Source: a virus
DNA length: 38,866 bases
Direction: 5' to 3' (one strand)
Virus record (IMG/VR): IMGVR_UViG_3300010354_000218
Span: 1-38,866 of that record
Each line of letters begins with the position of its first letter. The first letter of the stretch is position 1. The notes beneath the pieces were generated by a model that had not been told where the DNA came from, did no database searches, and worked only from the letters and a program-made list of their open reading frames with translations. Below are positions 1 to 7,811 of this stretch, piece by piece. The position numbers and the translations under genes are program-made.

Positions 1-2641
1 AAGCTAATAAGGCTCTAGTCATAGTAGCCATGTGATTGAGTATTCTATATGCAGGAGCATGTGCTTTAGTCTTATCTCCTGAGTGATACACCATAAACTC
101 ATTCGCAGCACCCCAGAATCCTTGATTGTTAACCGCAGCATTAATGTATCTAGTAAAGCCTTCAATGTCTACTAAATTACCAATCATGGGACCATTAAAC
201 ACTTCTTTAGGTCCAGTAAACATTCCCCAGTGCCAAGGCATTGGCACTAGATTGAGTATCTTTTGTAGCTTCTGAGCTAAGTCCATATTACGTTCTAAGG
301 ACACATTAACAATCTTTAGTTGATACTTGTTGTGAAGCTGATCTGTAATTGCCTGCTTAACTTCCTGCGTAACTAGTGTGCCATTTACTTCAGCATTTCT
401 CTGTAGTCTAGCTAAAGCAGTCTCTAGATTAATAGTTTCACCATTAACAGTAATCTGCTCTCTCTGCCATATGTTTTCACTATGAGTGTTAACAGTTATC
501 TCTCCATCCATCTTAGTTATTACTATATCGGCAGGAGAAGCAAGTGCTTGTGTGTAATCATTAATAGCGCCTAACAACTGTTTATACTTACCATCCTTAC
601 TATCAATCTTATAAGGGCTTATCTTGTTAAGTAGGAACTCTCTTGTAGTAGCTTCAAAGAACGTAGCGCCCCTTATTCTTGCATAGTTCTCAAACCAGTA
701 AAGAGATAGAGTTGGATTATTAGCACTATAGAAGGCAGTAGCAGGCTGATCTCTTTTAAACTGCATTACTTCTGCTAAAAAGGGAGTATTGTATATGCTG
801 CCTCCAGATGCTACCTTTGCAAATACGTTCATCTTACTTGCATTAATAACAGATTCCTGTGCAGATAGAATACTCTGAGAGATCATAGCCTTAATAGGTT
901 CTCCTACTGCTAAGTAGGTAGCAACAGAAGATACAGAAGCAATAAGACCTGCTGCTGAGTTTTCTAGTAAGTCTTGAAAGAATGTCTGTTTAGTAGCAAA
1001 GTAGTTTTCTCCATCCTTCTTATAACTTTTAATAAGCGCTGGATTATTAACTAGATATGCTTGATCTATTAAGCCTCCAACAGCGCCAAATAAAGAAGGT
1101 ATAAATCCCTTCTCTTCTTTATACACTCTACCCATATTAATGGGTAAAAATACAAACTCATTAATTCTTGTAGATAGGCTAGGACTATTAACAGCCCTAT
1201 CATACATTCTCGCAGTTCTTAATTCATGCTCAGTTAGATCTCCCTTATCTGCTCTTAGAATAAGCTCAAAGGTATTCATATCTTCTACGTCTACAACACT
1301 GTTAAAACGTCCAGTATTTCTCATAGACGCATTGTATCTAGCCATTTCAAACGACTCAGAATAAGAGTTCTTGTTTGACAGCACAAAACCCTTTAAGCTT
1401 TTGTCTGTATCAAATAGGGGATAGAATAGTGGATTATGTATGCCTCTAGATCGCGCCTTATTTGCAGCATCACTTCTAAAGTTAGGACCAATATCATTTA
1501 TATCTATATTAAGAATCTTAGCCTTATTCTCTGGATTAGGAAGTAGACCCGCATCACTTAATAGCTTTCTCTCTTGCTCTTCACTGATAGTAGGTACAAA
1601 TCTCTGTACTCCGGTTAATCGTCTTAGCTGATCTAAGTCTGTTACTACATGTCTCTGCCAATTAGGATTAACGTTTTGCATGTTAGGCATAGCAACAGCT
1701 AACGCTTTAGCCTGCTGACTATTAACTGCTTCCTTTAAATCCATACCATTAGGAACAAAGATAGCAACCTTCCACAGTATCTTGGGTACCTCTACTCCTC
1801 CTTGTGATTCTATATAGCCCTTACTACCTACACCTCCAGTTCCAGAGCCTCCAGTAATAACGTACATAGAATTATTATTTAGAGGGCCTGCTCCATTAAT
1901 AATGCTAGGAGATACTTTATTGTTTAGATAGATTTCTAGACTTGCCCAGGGACCTTGATTGAGTGCAGGAGCTTCTGCGTACATATTAGACATTAAGTAC
2001 GTAAGACTGTTTAACGTCTTATTAGCAGTAAATGCTGCAGAGTTAGCAGCATGTCCCATATCAAATCCACTAGGAAAGGTGCTAGGAGATACAGGCTTAT
2101 GTACTTCATAGTCAGGTCTAAAATCATTCTCTCTTCTTACTGAACCTAGACTATTCTTATCAATCTTAAAGGCTACCCAGTTAGGTCTTCCCTTGTCTGA
2201 GTTGTAACTAACTACGTAGCCTCCTACATTCTCCTGCTTACGTACAAGTAATAAGTTGTTAGCATCCTCTCTAGTTGCGCCTGTAAGATTGCCTATTTGA
2301 GTTAATACGGGAGATAAACCCGTATTATCTAAACCATAATTCCTTGCTCCTGCAATAGGAGCAATACTCTGAGATGGAGGAGGCACCAACTCAATAGAGG
2401 GCATCTTATATCCATAACCAATTACTTCATTGTAGTTACGTAAATAGTTATTATATCTAGACTTAGGATCTCCACCCAGTACAAAATTACCAACTCTATC
2501 ATGTATAGAGTTGCCCTTGTACTGCCAATCCCATCCATCCTTTCTACGCCAACTAAGAGCATCATCTGCTAAATGCTTAGCTCCTAAAGCTGCTACGCCT
2601 ACAGTTAATACAGTAGTTCCTACACTAAGTAAATTGATCAT
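1..2641 (-). CDS. Large protein with DNA/RNA non-specific endonuclease domain (3' end outside window)
   Basis: This reading frame opens with ATG at 2641 and stays open for 880 codons to the window edge, so its C-terminus is not seen. Residues about 140-345 match the Endonuclease_NS (Serratia NucA) fold: an FRPDYEV strand, SGFDMGHAAN at 191-200 with the general base H197, and NQGPWASLE at 228-236. N228 and E236 would bind the metal. The spacings H197-N228-E236 (31 and 8) resemble H89-N119-E127 of Serratia nuclease. VPKILWKVAIF (285-295) and LTG (342-344) are further family landmarks. The usual DRGH is DMGH here. The N-terminus (2-20) and residues 562-580 are hydrophobic. The remaining C-terminal 500 residues or more are unrecognised. 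It follows the terminase and an unknown gene by short gaps and has no clear ribosome site. A role as an internal or ejected virion protein is inference. Confidence 0.85.
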   Translation of the reverse strand, partial: MINLLSVGTTVLTVGVAALGAKHLADDALSWRRKDGWDWQYKGNSIHDRVGNFVLGGDPKSRYNNYLRNYNEVIGYGYKMPSIELVPPPSQSIAPIAGARNYGLDNTGLSPVLTQIGNLTGATREDANNLLLVRKQENVGGYVVSYNSDKGRPNWVAFKIDKNSLGSVRRENDFRPDYEVHKPVSPSTFPSGFDMGHAANSAAFTANKTLNSLTYLMSNMYAEAPALNQGPWASLEIYLNNKVSPSIINGAGPLNNNSMYVITGGSGTGGVGSKGYIESQGGVEVPKILWKVAIFVPNGMDLKEAVNSQQAKALAVAMPNMQNVNPNWQRHVVTDLDQLRRLTGVQRFVPTISEEQERKLLSDAGLLPNPENKAKILNIDINDIGPNFRSDAANKARSRGIHNPLFYPLFDTDKSLKGFVLSNKNSYSESFEMARYNASMRNTGRFNSVVDVEDMNTFELILRADKGDLTEHELRTARMYDRAVNSPSLSTRINEFVFLPINMGRVYKEEKGFIPSLFGAVGGLIDQAYLVNNPALIKSYKKDGENYFATKQTFFQDLLENSAAGLIASVSSVATYLAVGEPIKAMISQSILSAQESVINASKMNVFAKVASGGSIYNTPFLAEVMQFKRDQPATAFYSANNPTLSLYWFENYARIRGATFFEATTREFLLNKISPYKIDSKDGKYKQLLGAINDYTQALASPADIVITKMDGEITVNTHSENIWQREQITVNGETINLETALARLQRNAEVNGTLVTQEVKQAITDQLHNKYQLKIVNVSLERNMDLAQKLQKILNLVPMPWHWGMFTGPKEVFNGPMIGNLVDIEGFTRYINAAVNNQGFWGAANEFMVYHSGDKTKAHAPAYRILNHMATMTRALLA

Positions 2642-2665
2642 GATACAAGATAAGAGATAGTAGAT

Positions 2666-3439
2666 TTACATGTAGGTAGGCACAGTACCTGGAGGATAAG
2701 CATATATGTTCTGTGGGAACACGTTGTTCTTAAACAGTATGTTTTTAATGTCTATTGGTCTTAGATACTCAATACTTATAGTTTCCCCAATAGCAGCACT
2801 AGTAGTAAGTAGAACGTCCGTAGTGTTCTTATAATTTACTGTACGTTGTAGCAATGAGGTATTAGCCGCAACTACAGAACTTAATGTAAATGTTGGCTCA
2901 TTATTAACAGATACTACATATACTAATTTGTTTATGTAGTCTTTAATCGACATAGGATTAGCAGTAAGAACTAAAGACAGCACTTCTGTTCTAAATTGAT
3001 TTGCGTATGCATAGCTGTAGTTAAGTAGATACTTACCTGAAGGATGTGGAACTAGCCAGTGCTCCGTTTTAAGTTTAGTTGGCGTATTGCCTATCTTCTT
3101 AGTCATCCTAGGTAACAAGTGGGGCCGCCACATCCAATACTCAACTTCATAACAGGAGCCCTCTCCCCATCCCACAGTAGGCTCTAATGCAAGTCTAACT
3201 TGATTTGCATATATACCTTCCCAGGGCACGTTATACCTATAGGGCATGGGTATGTATGAAGCATCATTTCTTATGTTACTGGGAGGTTTAATTATTAAGT
3301 AGTAACGAGGAGATAGAATTATAGTGTTAGTTATTAGATCTAGTTCATTGTCAGGAGTAGTAGGTATTGGTACGGGTACAGGTGGATCTGGTGTCTGTTC
3401 AATGAATGGCTCAAGAGTAAATAAAATAGGAGTCTTCAT
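2666..3439 (-). CDS. Hypothetical protein downstream of the terminase
   Basis: This 257-aa protein is not recognised. The frame also has a TTG two codons earlier (3445), but the ATG at 3439 is the likelier start; neither has a convincing Shine-Dalgarno sequence. A proline-rich stretch (TPDPPVPVPIPTTPDN, about residues 16-31) follows the N-terminus. The rest alternates hydrophobic and polar residues and looks beta-rich, with no signal peptide, membrane helix or coiled coil. The middle holds an aromatic-rich patch (EVEYWMWRPHLL). It lies 23 nt after the terminase stop and 24 nt before the nuclease-domain gene, so it is probably co-transcribed with both. Context suggests a head, neck or tail component, but nothing in the sequence assigns one. 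Confidence 0.75.
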   Translation of the reverse strand: MKTPILFTLEPFIEQTPDPPVPVPIPTTPDNELDLITNTIILSPRYYLIIKPPSNIRNDASYIPMPYRYNVPWEGIYANQVRLALEPTVGWGEGSCYEVEYWMWRPHLLPRMTKKIGNTPTKLKTEHWLVPHPSGKYLLNYSYAYANQFRTEVLSLVLTANPMSIKDYINKLVYVVSVNNEPTFTLSSVVAANTSLLQRTVNYKNTTDVLLTTSAAIGETISIEYLRPIDIKNILFKNNVFPQNIYAYPPGTVPTYM

Positions 3440-3462
3440 ACGCAATAGTAGTAAGTATCAAA

Positions 3463-6225
3463 CTATATTGTCCTGTATTTAGACTGTTGTTTGTAGGACT
3501 GTAATCTGTTAATTGAGGATCTATTATTAATAACTTTTCTATCAGTATTAATAGTTAACAGCTTAGGAGGATTTGCATTTCTAGTGTGAATTAAATTACA
3601 GCTACATCCATATCTATACGCCTCAAATACTGATACTGCTAATGCATCTGGTAAGTCCTTTGTTCCATATGGATGCACAATCTTGCCATTATCTTTAATT
3701 ACTAGAGAAGGCAAATCCGTCTTAATTAGAGCAGTCCAAGGACTATCTACGGGAAACAACACATCTCCCTGTTGTATTAATTGACGTAGTAGTGTGTAGT
3801 AAGTTAATTGACTGTCTCTAGAGAAGGACACTACATTCGTGTTAAGACCTTTAACATATAGATTCTGATTAAGAGATATAGAGTTCCAGCCATCAAACGT
3901 AATAGATACTACGTTCATGTATTGACTTATATACAGTATTACTTCTTCTGTATTTACGTAAGATACTTCTCTAAAACGGCCCTTTTCATCAATGCCTGGT
4001 GTCCAGCAAGCTATTCCTATTACCTCTATCTGACCCTTACTATTAATAGTAGCAATAGATAACGCCGTACTATCCTTCTTTGATCCCGTGTCTACATGTA
4101 TAAAGCAGGCCGTATTAACATTGTCAATTCTATCAATACTAATACCTCTGTAGCTTCTATTGTCTATGTCTATGCTGCACTCAGTAGCATCTATGCGGCT
4201 TTGAATAATACATAGCTTGTCTAGTAATGCTGCATCTAAGAACGAATTATCACTGCTGCTTCTTATATTCTCATACTCAAGTCTTGCTCTCTTAGGATTA
4301 CTGGCATAATCAGATACTATGTCTGGATTACTTCTAGTAATAGTAGGATTAACGTCAAAACAGCTTAATTCAAATACTAAAGAATAAGGATCTCCTTTTA
4401 CCTGTTCCTTTAAGGTAACCATAGGATCAGTAAATGACCAAGCAGAAGATACTACTATCTTCTTGCCTTCTCCCTTAAATCTATTAAGAGCACGACCTAC
4501 GTTCTCATAGATGTTAATGCCCGTATTAACTCCATCTGCTGTAGTCTCAAAACGCGCCATCTCATCTATAAATAACATCTTTAGGTTATAACCAACTAAT
4601 GCTTTAGAGTTAGTGTGCTTAGCAAATAGAGATACAAACTTATCAGGACACTTGATCTCATCACTAAGTACAATAATGCGCTTCTTCTTTATCATTGATT
4701 TAAAGAAGTCCGAGCTGTCTAAGAAGGATTTGATTGCTTTAAAGCTAGTCTCTAATACCTGTGCTTCTGTCTGAGCAATAGCAAATAAGGCAATGGGTGA
4801 ATAGGATAAAAGGCCGTAGTGCAGTCCTGGATCTGGTAAGGATATAAGCCTATAGAACTCATATAGAGAGATGATAGAAGAGAGCGTGCTTTTAGAGCTG
4901 TTATGACTAACTATGTAGTTACCTATAACGTGAGTGTCCTGCACCTCAAAGCCAATAATAGGCTGCAGTCCTAAGTCTTGTACATAACTGACTTCTTCCC
5001 AATCAATAGCACTGTCTACAATACTTAATAGCTGCGTATCATATGTGTTAGCTGCATACGCTCTAGCATTGCGCTTAGTAAGAGAACCGTTACTTCTTAG
5101 CCTATTCTTGCCTGACAGTTGTTTATTAGTCAGTTCAAGTACTGCTTGTCTCTGCTTTATTCTTTGCCATACAGGTTTAGGAATAGTATCTAGCTCTATA
5201 TGCTTTAGTCTATGTATTGCTTCATTCAATTTATCCTGCTTAGATAACATACCAATAGACGCAGCAAACTCTAGAATAGAATTTGCATCTTCAATAATTA
5301 GAGCCCACCTATTAGGTGTTCTTTTATTAGACGTATAGCGTACCTTAGATCTAATGCCAAACTTTACAAGTTCTTTTTGTATGTCTAGTACAAGTGTCTC
5401 ATGTAGAGATGTTATACCTATACTAGGTCTTAAGTATCTCTTATGAGACTTTTTCGTAGATACAAAACCATTACAAGAGAATAGACAGGATAAGAAGGCA
5501 GCTACTTCTTCTTTAGGCGCCTCCTTAATGCATGTAGGAATAGAACTAGCTATTGACTTAGCTAGCTGTTTAGCACGTTCAATACCAATAGACTTATTAC
5601 CAAATAGAGGTAAGTTGTTTAGTACTGCTACTCTATCTCCCTTAACCAAGTCTTTAACTGCTATCCATTCAGGCATAGCATTTCTCCATACAAGATATGG
5701 ATGATCACTTGTTACCTGCTCTTCTTTGCCATTCTTAAGCTTTAACTTGTGCGCAGACTGTAGTCCTTGATCCCACGTTCTAAAGTTACTAGTAGTAGAC
5801 AATACAAATGAAGCAGGATCAATAGTGTAGATACTAATAGCTTCTGTACTTCTATCATGTAGCTCCTTATAAGTAATAGTGCCCGCAGATGTTATTATCT
5901 CTGAAGTAGCAACAGGACAACCTCTTCCCGCTTCAAAGATTAAGTTGGTATACTTTCTGCCTTCTACCCAGTTAGTCTTATTCTGTTCCTTCCACAAGGC
6001 AAGTATAGCCTTATGCGTATCAGATAAGGGCTCATTGTATATTGCCTTTAATATTGCTTCTTGCGTAGGCCACAGCTTACTAGAAGGAGAGTCATTAAAG
6101 AGTATAGAATTAGCAAAGGTAACAACGTCTATATTGCTACCTTGAGGAGTACTAATTGATGCTTCAGTTAACTCTGCTAATAAGTCATTTAAGAACTCTT
6201 TTGTACCATACTGTTCTCTGCTCAT
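3463..6225 (-). CDS. terL: Terminase large subunit precursor containing an intein
   Basis: This is the ATP-driven DNA-packaging motor and headful/cos nuclease, 920 aa as translated and about 580 aa after intein removal. The N-extein ends EAGRG (98-102) and the C-extein begins SSKST (443-447), so splicing rebuilds a P-loop, GRGSSKST. Walker B is LFIDE (D554, E555), and a coupling motif VVSSAW follows (591-596). The C-terminal RNase H-like nuclease shows acidic residues D712 (HVDTGSKKDST), D778 (ITFDGW) and D860 (DLPDALAVS). The gene start overlaps the stop of its upstream neighbour by 4 nt (ATGA), which suggests translational coupling. Unusually, it sits at the distal end of the baseplate and tail genes instead of heading a packaging module, and no small terminase is recognised nearby. 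Without splicing the ATPase would be inactive, because the insertion splits the nucleotide-binding loop. Confidence 0.95.
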   Translation of the reverse strand: MSREQYGTKEFLNDLLAELTEASISTPQGSNIDVVTFANSILFNDSPSSKLWPTQEAILKAIYNEPLSDTHKAILALWKEQNKTNWVEGRKYTNLIFEAGRGCPVATSEIITSAGTITYKELHDRSTEAISIYTIDPASFVLSTTSNFRTWDQGLQSAHKLKLKNGKEEQVTSDHPYLVWRNAMPEWIAVKDLVKGDRVAVLNNLPLFGNKSIGIERAKQLAKSIASSIPTCIKEAPKEEVAAFLSCLFSCNGFVSTKKSHKRYLRPSIGITSLHETLVLDIQKELVKFGIRSKVRYTSNKRTPNRWALIIEDANSILEFAASIGMLSKQDKLNEAIHRLKHIELDTIPKPVWQRIKQRQAVLELTNKQLSGKNRLRSNGSLTKRNARAYAANTYDTQLLSIVDSAIDWEEVSYVQDLGLQPIIGFEVQDTHVIGNYIVSHNSSKSTLSSIISLYEFYRLISLPDPGLHYGLLSYSPIALFAIAQTEAQVLETSFKAIKSFLDSSDFFKSMIKKKRIIVLSDEIKCPDKFVSLFAKHTNSKALVGYNLKMLFIDEMARFETTADGVNTGINIYENVGRALNRFKGEGKKIVVSSAWSFTDPMVTLKEQVKGDPYSLVFELSCFDVNPTITRSNPDIVSDYASNPKRARLEYENIRSSSDNSFLDAALLDKLCIIQSRIDATECSIDIDNRSYRGISIDRIDNVNTACFIHVDTGSKKDSTALSIATINSKGQIEVIGIACWTPGIDEKGRFREVSYVNTEEVILYISQYMNVVSITFDGWNSISLNQNLYVKGLNTNVVSFSRDSQLTYYTLLRQLIQQGDVLFPVDSPWTALIKTDLPSLVIKDNGKIVHPYGTKDLPDALAVSVFEAYRYGCSCNLIHTRNANPPKLLTINTDRKVINNRSSINRLQSYKQQSKYRTI
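4900..5919 (-). mobile_element. Intein in terminase P-loop with degenerate LAGLIDADG endonuclease
   Basis: This in-frame insertion covers residues 103-442 of the terminase precursor (340 aa). The splicing motifs are present: Cys103 as first residue in block A (CPVATSEIITSAG), block B VTSDHPYLV with T172 and H175, block F FEVQDTHVIGNYIV, block G SHN with H441 and N442, and Ser443 as the +1 extein nucleophile. Splicing is therefore expected to be functional. Between blocks B and F are remnants of a LAGLIDADG (DOD) homing endonuclease. FLSCLFSCNGFV (244-255) corresponds to a block E of the type FLxGLFDADGxV, with the catalytic Asp replaced by N252. ILEFAASIGMLSKQDKL (317-333) resembles block H. 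No counterpart of the first LAGLIDADG motif is visible. The endonuclease is probably inactive, leaving a vertically inherited splicing element. Confidence 0.93.
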
Positions 6226-6923
6226 ACTCTTATATACATCTCTAACTGATCAACAATAGTGTCTATATTTCTACCAGTTAACTTAGCAGTCTCTACTAAA
6301 GAGTAGTTAGTCGGACATATTAACAGGTAATAAGTATTAACAGATTTAGTTCTAGTATTGCTAGAGGTAATAGCAATAGGAGTATCTTCTAACTGTAAAT
6401 ACAGATAGCCCGCATTAGATGGAGATAAAGTCTGTGTCTGTTTAGGTGCAATTATATATAGATCTGCATTAGTAGCTAAGCTGTTATAGCTGTAATACAG
6501 AGAAGAGTCTGTAGTGTTCTCTATAGTAATGTAGTTATTCTTAGTAGTTGTTACGGGCTTAGTCGTCTCTACATAATCATCTACAAATGCGTTCTTAGAT
6601 ATGAACAACATAAACAGCTCTGTAGCTGTCTTTAGATATGCTATAAGCGGCCCTCTTCTTATAACCTCTTTAGAACATACAAAGGGTGTCTTATTCTTCT
6701 CTACTTGTAGCGTGTTACCTCCCAAATCAAATAGTTTGTAGGGGCCAATAACGTCAGTTATATCTGGAGTAGTTGGATTAATGTAGTATGTGTTGAATGG
6801 ATGTACTGCAAATCTATAGCGGTCCCATGTTCTTAGATTGTTCCAGCTAGCATCATAGTTCTGCATAATACTGTTAACAAGATCGTATTGAGTACGATCT
6901 TCCTTTATTATTTGCCTAGCCAT
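6222..6923 (-). CDS. Hypothetical protein upstream of terminase
   Basis: This 233-aa protein has no recognised family. It begins with a charged helical-looking segment containing several Trp and Tyr residues (SWNNLRTWDRYRF), followed by alternating strands and a Thr/Asn-rich central stretch (about 120-170). No membrane segment or signal peptide is visible. A purine-rich AAGGATAGGT precedes the ATG. The start overlaps the upstream 155-aa gene by 8 nt, and the TGA stop overlaps the terminase start by 4 nt, so the three are probably translated together. It could be a head-tail connector, tail terminator or small virion protein. Its position alone does not make it a small terminase, since no helix-turn-helix DNA-binding segment is evident. 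Confidence 0.8.
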   Translation of the reverse strand: MARQIIKEDRTQYDLVNSIMQNYDASWNNLRTWDRYRFAVHPFNTYYINPTTPDITDVIGPYKLFDLGGNTLQVEKNKTPFVCSKEVIRRGPLIAYLKTATELFMLFISKNAFVDDYVETTKPVTTTKNNYITIENTTDSSLYYSYNSLATNADLYIIAPKQTQTLSPSNAGYLYLQLEDTPIAITSSNTRTKSVNTYYLLICPTNYSLVETAKLTGRNIDTIVDQLEMYIRV

Positions 6924-7383
6924 TGCTACCTATCCTTATATTAAATGTGTACGTTAGCTTAGCAGGAGGAGTTATAGTAACAGGCGCGTTTGCTATGGGC
7001 TTTACAAGTAGAGGCACGCCCTGTACATTACCTCTATTGTTGTAGTTAAGCTGATTAGCTCCAACTAACAATGCGTTATATACATAGCAGATATGTGTCG
7101 CATTAGTTATAGCACATGTAAATTCAATAGGTACAGTAGCCACTACATAAGTCTGACCACCAACTACTTCTTCTGTAGTGTTAACAGTAGGAATAACGTA
7201 TCTACTGTAAGTTCCTTGAAGCTCGTACTTAACTACGTCTAACATTGTTATACTGTCTAATGCGGCCAACTGTGTCTCATTAGGAGAAGTACCACCATAA
7301 ATAGGAGCGTTAATAAGTACTGCTACTGCATCTGTAGTAATAGTACTAAGTATGTCTTGTCTACCAACTTTGCTGTATCTCAT
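6916..7383 (-). CDS. Hypothetical small structural-type protein
   Basis: This 155-aa protein is unrecognised. It is rich in Val, Thr, Asn and Tyr, with alternating patterns that suggest a beta-sandwich (for example GGQTYVVATVPIEFTCAI near residues 75-92). It contains no charged coiled coil, signal peptide or membrane helix. The ATG shares one base with the TAA stop of the preceding gene (TAATG), a typical stop-start coupling arrangement, and its own end overlaps the next start by 8 nt. It belongs to a run of three small unknown genes between the tail proteins and the terminase. In contractile phages such positions often hold neck or baseplate-peripheral proteins; that is context only. Confidence 0.75.
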   Translation of the reverse strand: MRYSKVGRQDILSTITTDAVAVLINAPIYGGTSPNETQLAALDSITMLDVVKYELQGTYSRYVIPTVNTTEEVVGGQTYVVATVPIEFTCAITNATHICYVYNALLVGANQLNYNNRGNVQGVPLLVKPIANAPVTITPPAKLTYTFNIRIGSNG

Positions 7384-7799
7384 TAGCCTAGATTTAATGT
7401 AATAGTGTCTGTAGGAATATGTATGCCTATATATGGCTCTGACATGTCTAGTTGTATCAACAAAGTATTTGACTTTGTGGGCATCTTAAAAACGGCAGTA
7501 GGAGCATATATAGATTGAAAGATGATGTCCGTATTAAACTGTCTGTAGATAAACAGTCTTTGTCCAGTAATAGTATAGGATACTCCTATGTAGACACCTT
7601 CAAAGTTAGGATCTTCATAGGTATAACCCTTATAGCAGTTGTCTTGCTGTATTGGTAATTCTTCTGGATATAAGAAATCCAGATTAGGAGGCCTATTAGA
7701 TAACCATACCTCCTCTTCTTCTACTAAGTAACTAAACTGCTTAAAGTCACTAGATACTTGATTTAGATAATTACCGTAAGTAATGTTTGTAAGGTACAT
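7383..7799 (-). CDS. Hypothetical small protein
   Basis: This 138-aa protein is not recognised. The N-terminal half is acidic and aromatic (NQVSSDFKQFSYLVEEEEVW, about 13-32), and the C-terminal half looks like beta strands (GVYIGVSYTITGQRLFIY). No cysteine pairs, membrane segments or repeats are evident. It starts 12 nt after the stop of the upstream 382-aa gene with an A-rich leader and no Shine-Dalgarno sequence. Its stop overlaps the next start by one base. The tight packing and matching base composition make it a real member of the late operon, but a function cannot be read from the sequence. Confidence 0.75.
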   Translation of the reverse strand: MYLTNITYGNYLNQVSSDFKQFSYLVEEEEVWLSNRPPNLDFLYPEELPIQQDNCYKGYTYEDPNFEGVYIGVSYTITGQRLFIYRQFNTDIIFQSIYAPTAVFKMPTKSNTLLIQLDMSEPYIGIHIPTDTITLNLG

Positions 7800-7811
7800 A
7801 AAACGTTATTG

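Noticed and set aside
5100-5500. Active LAGLIDADG homing endonuclease
   Set aside because: The catalytic Asp position is Asn (N252) and only one motif is visible.
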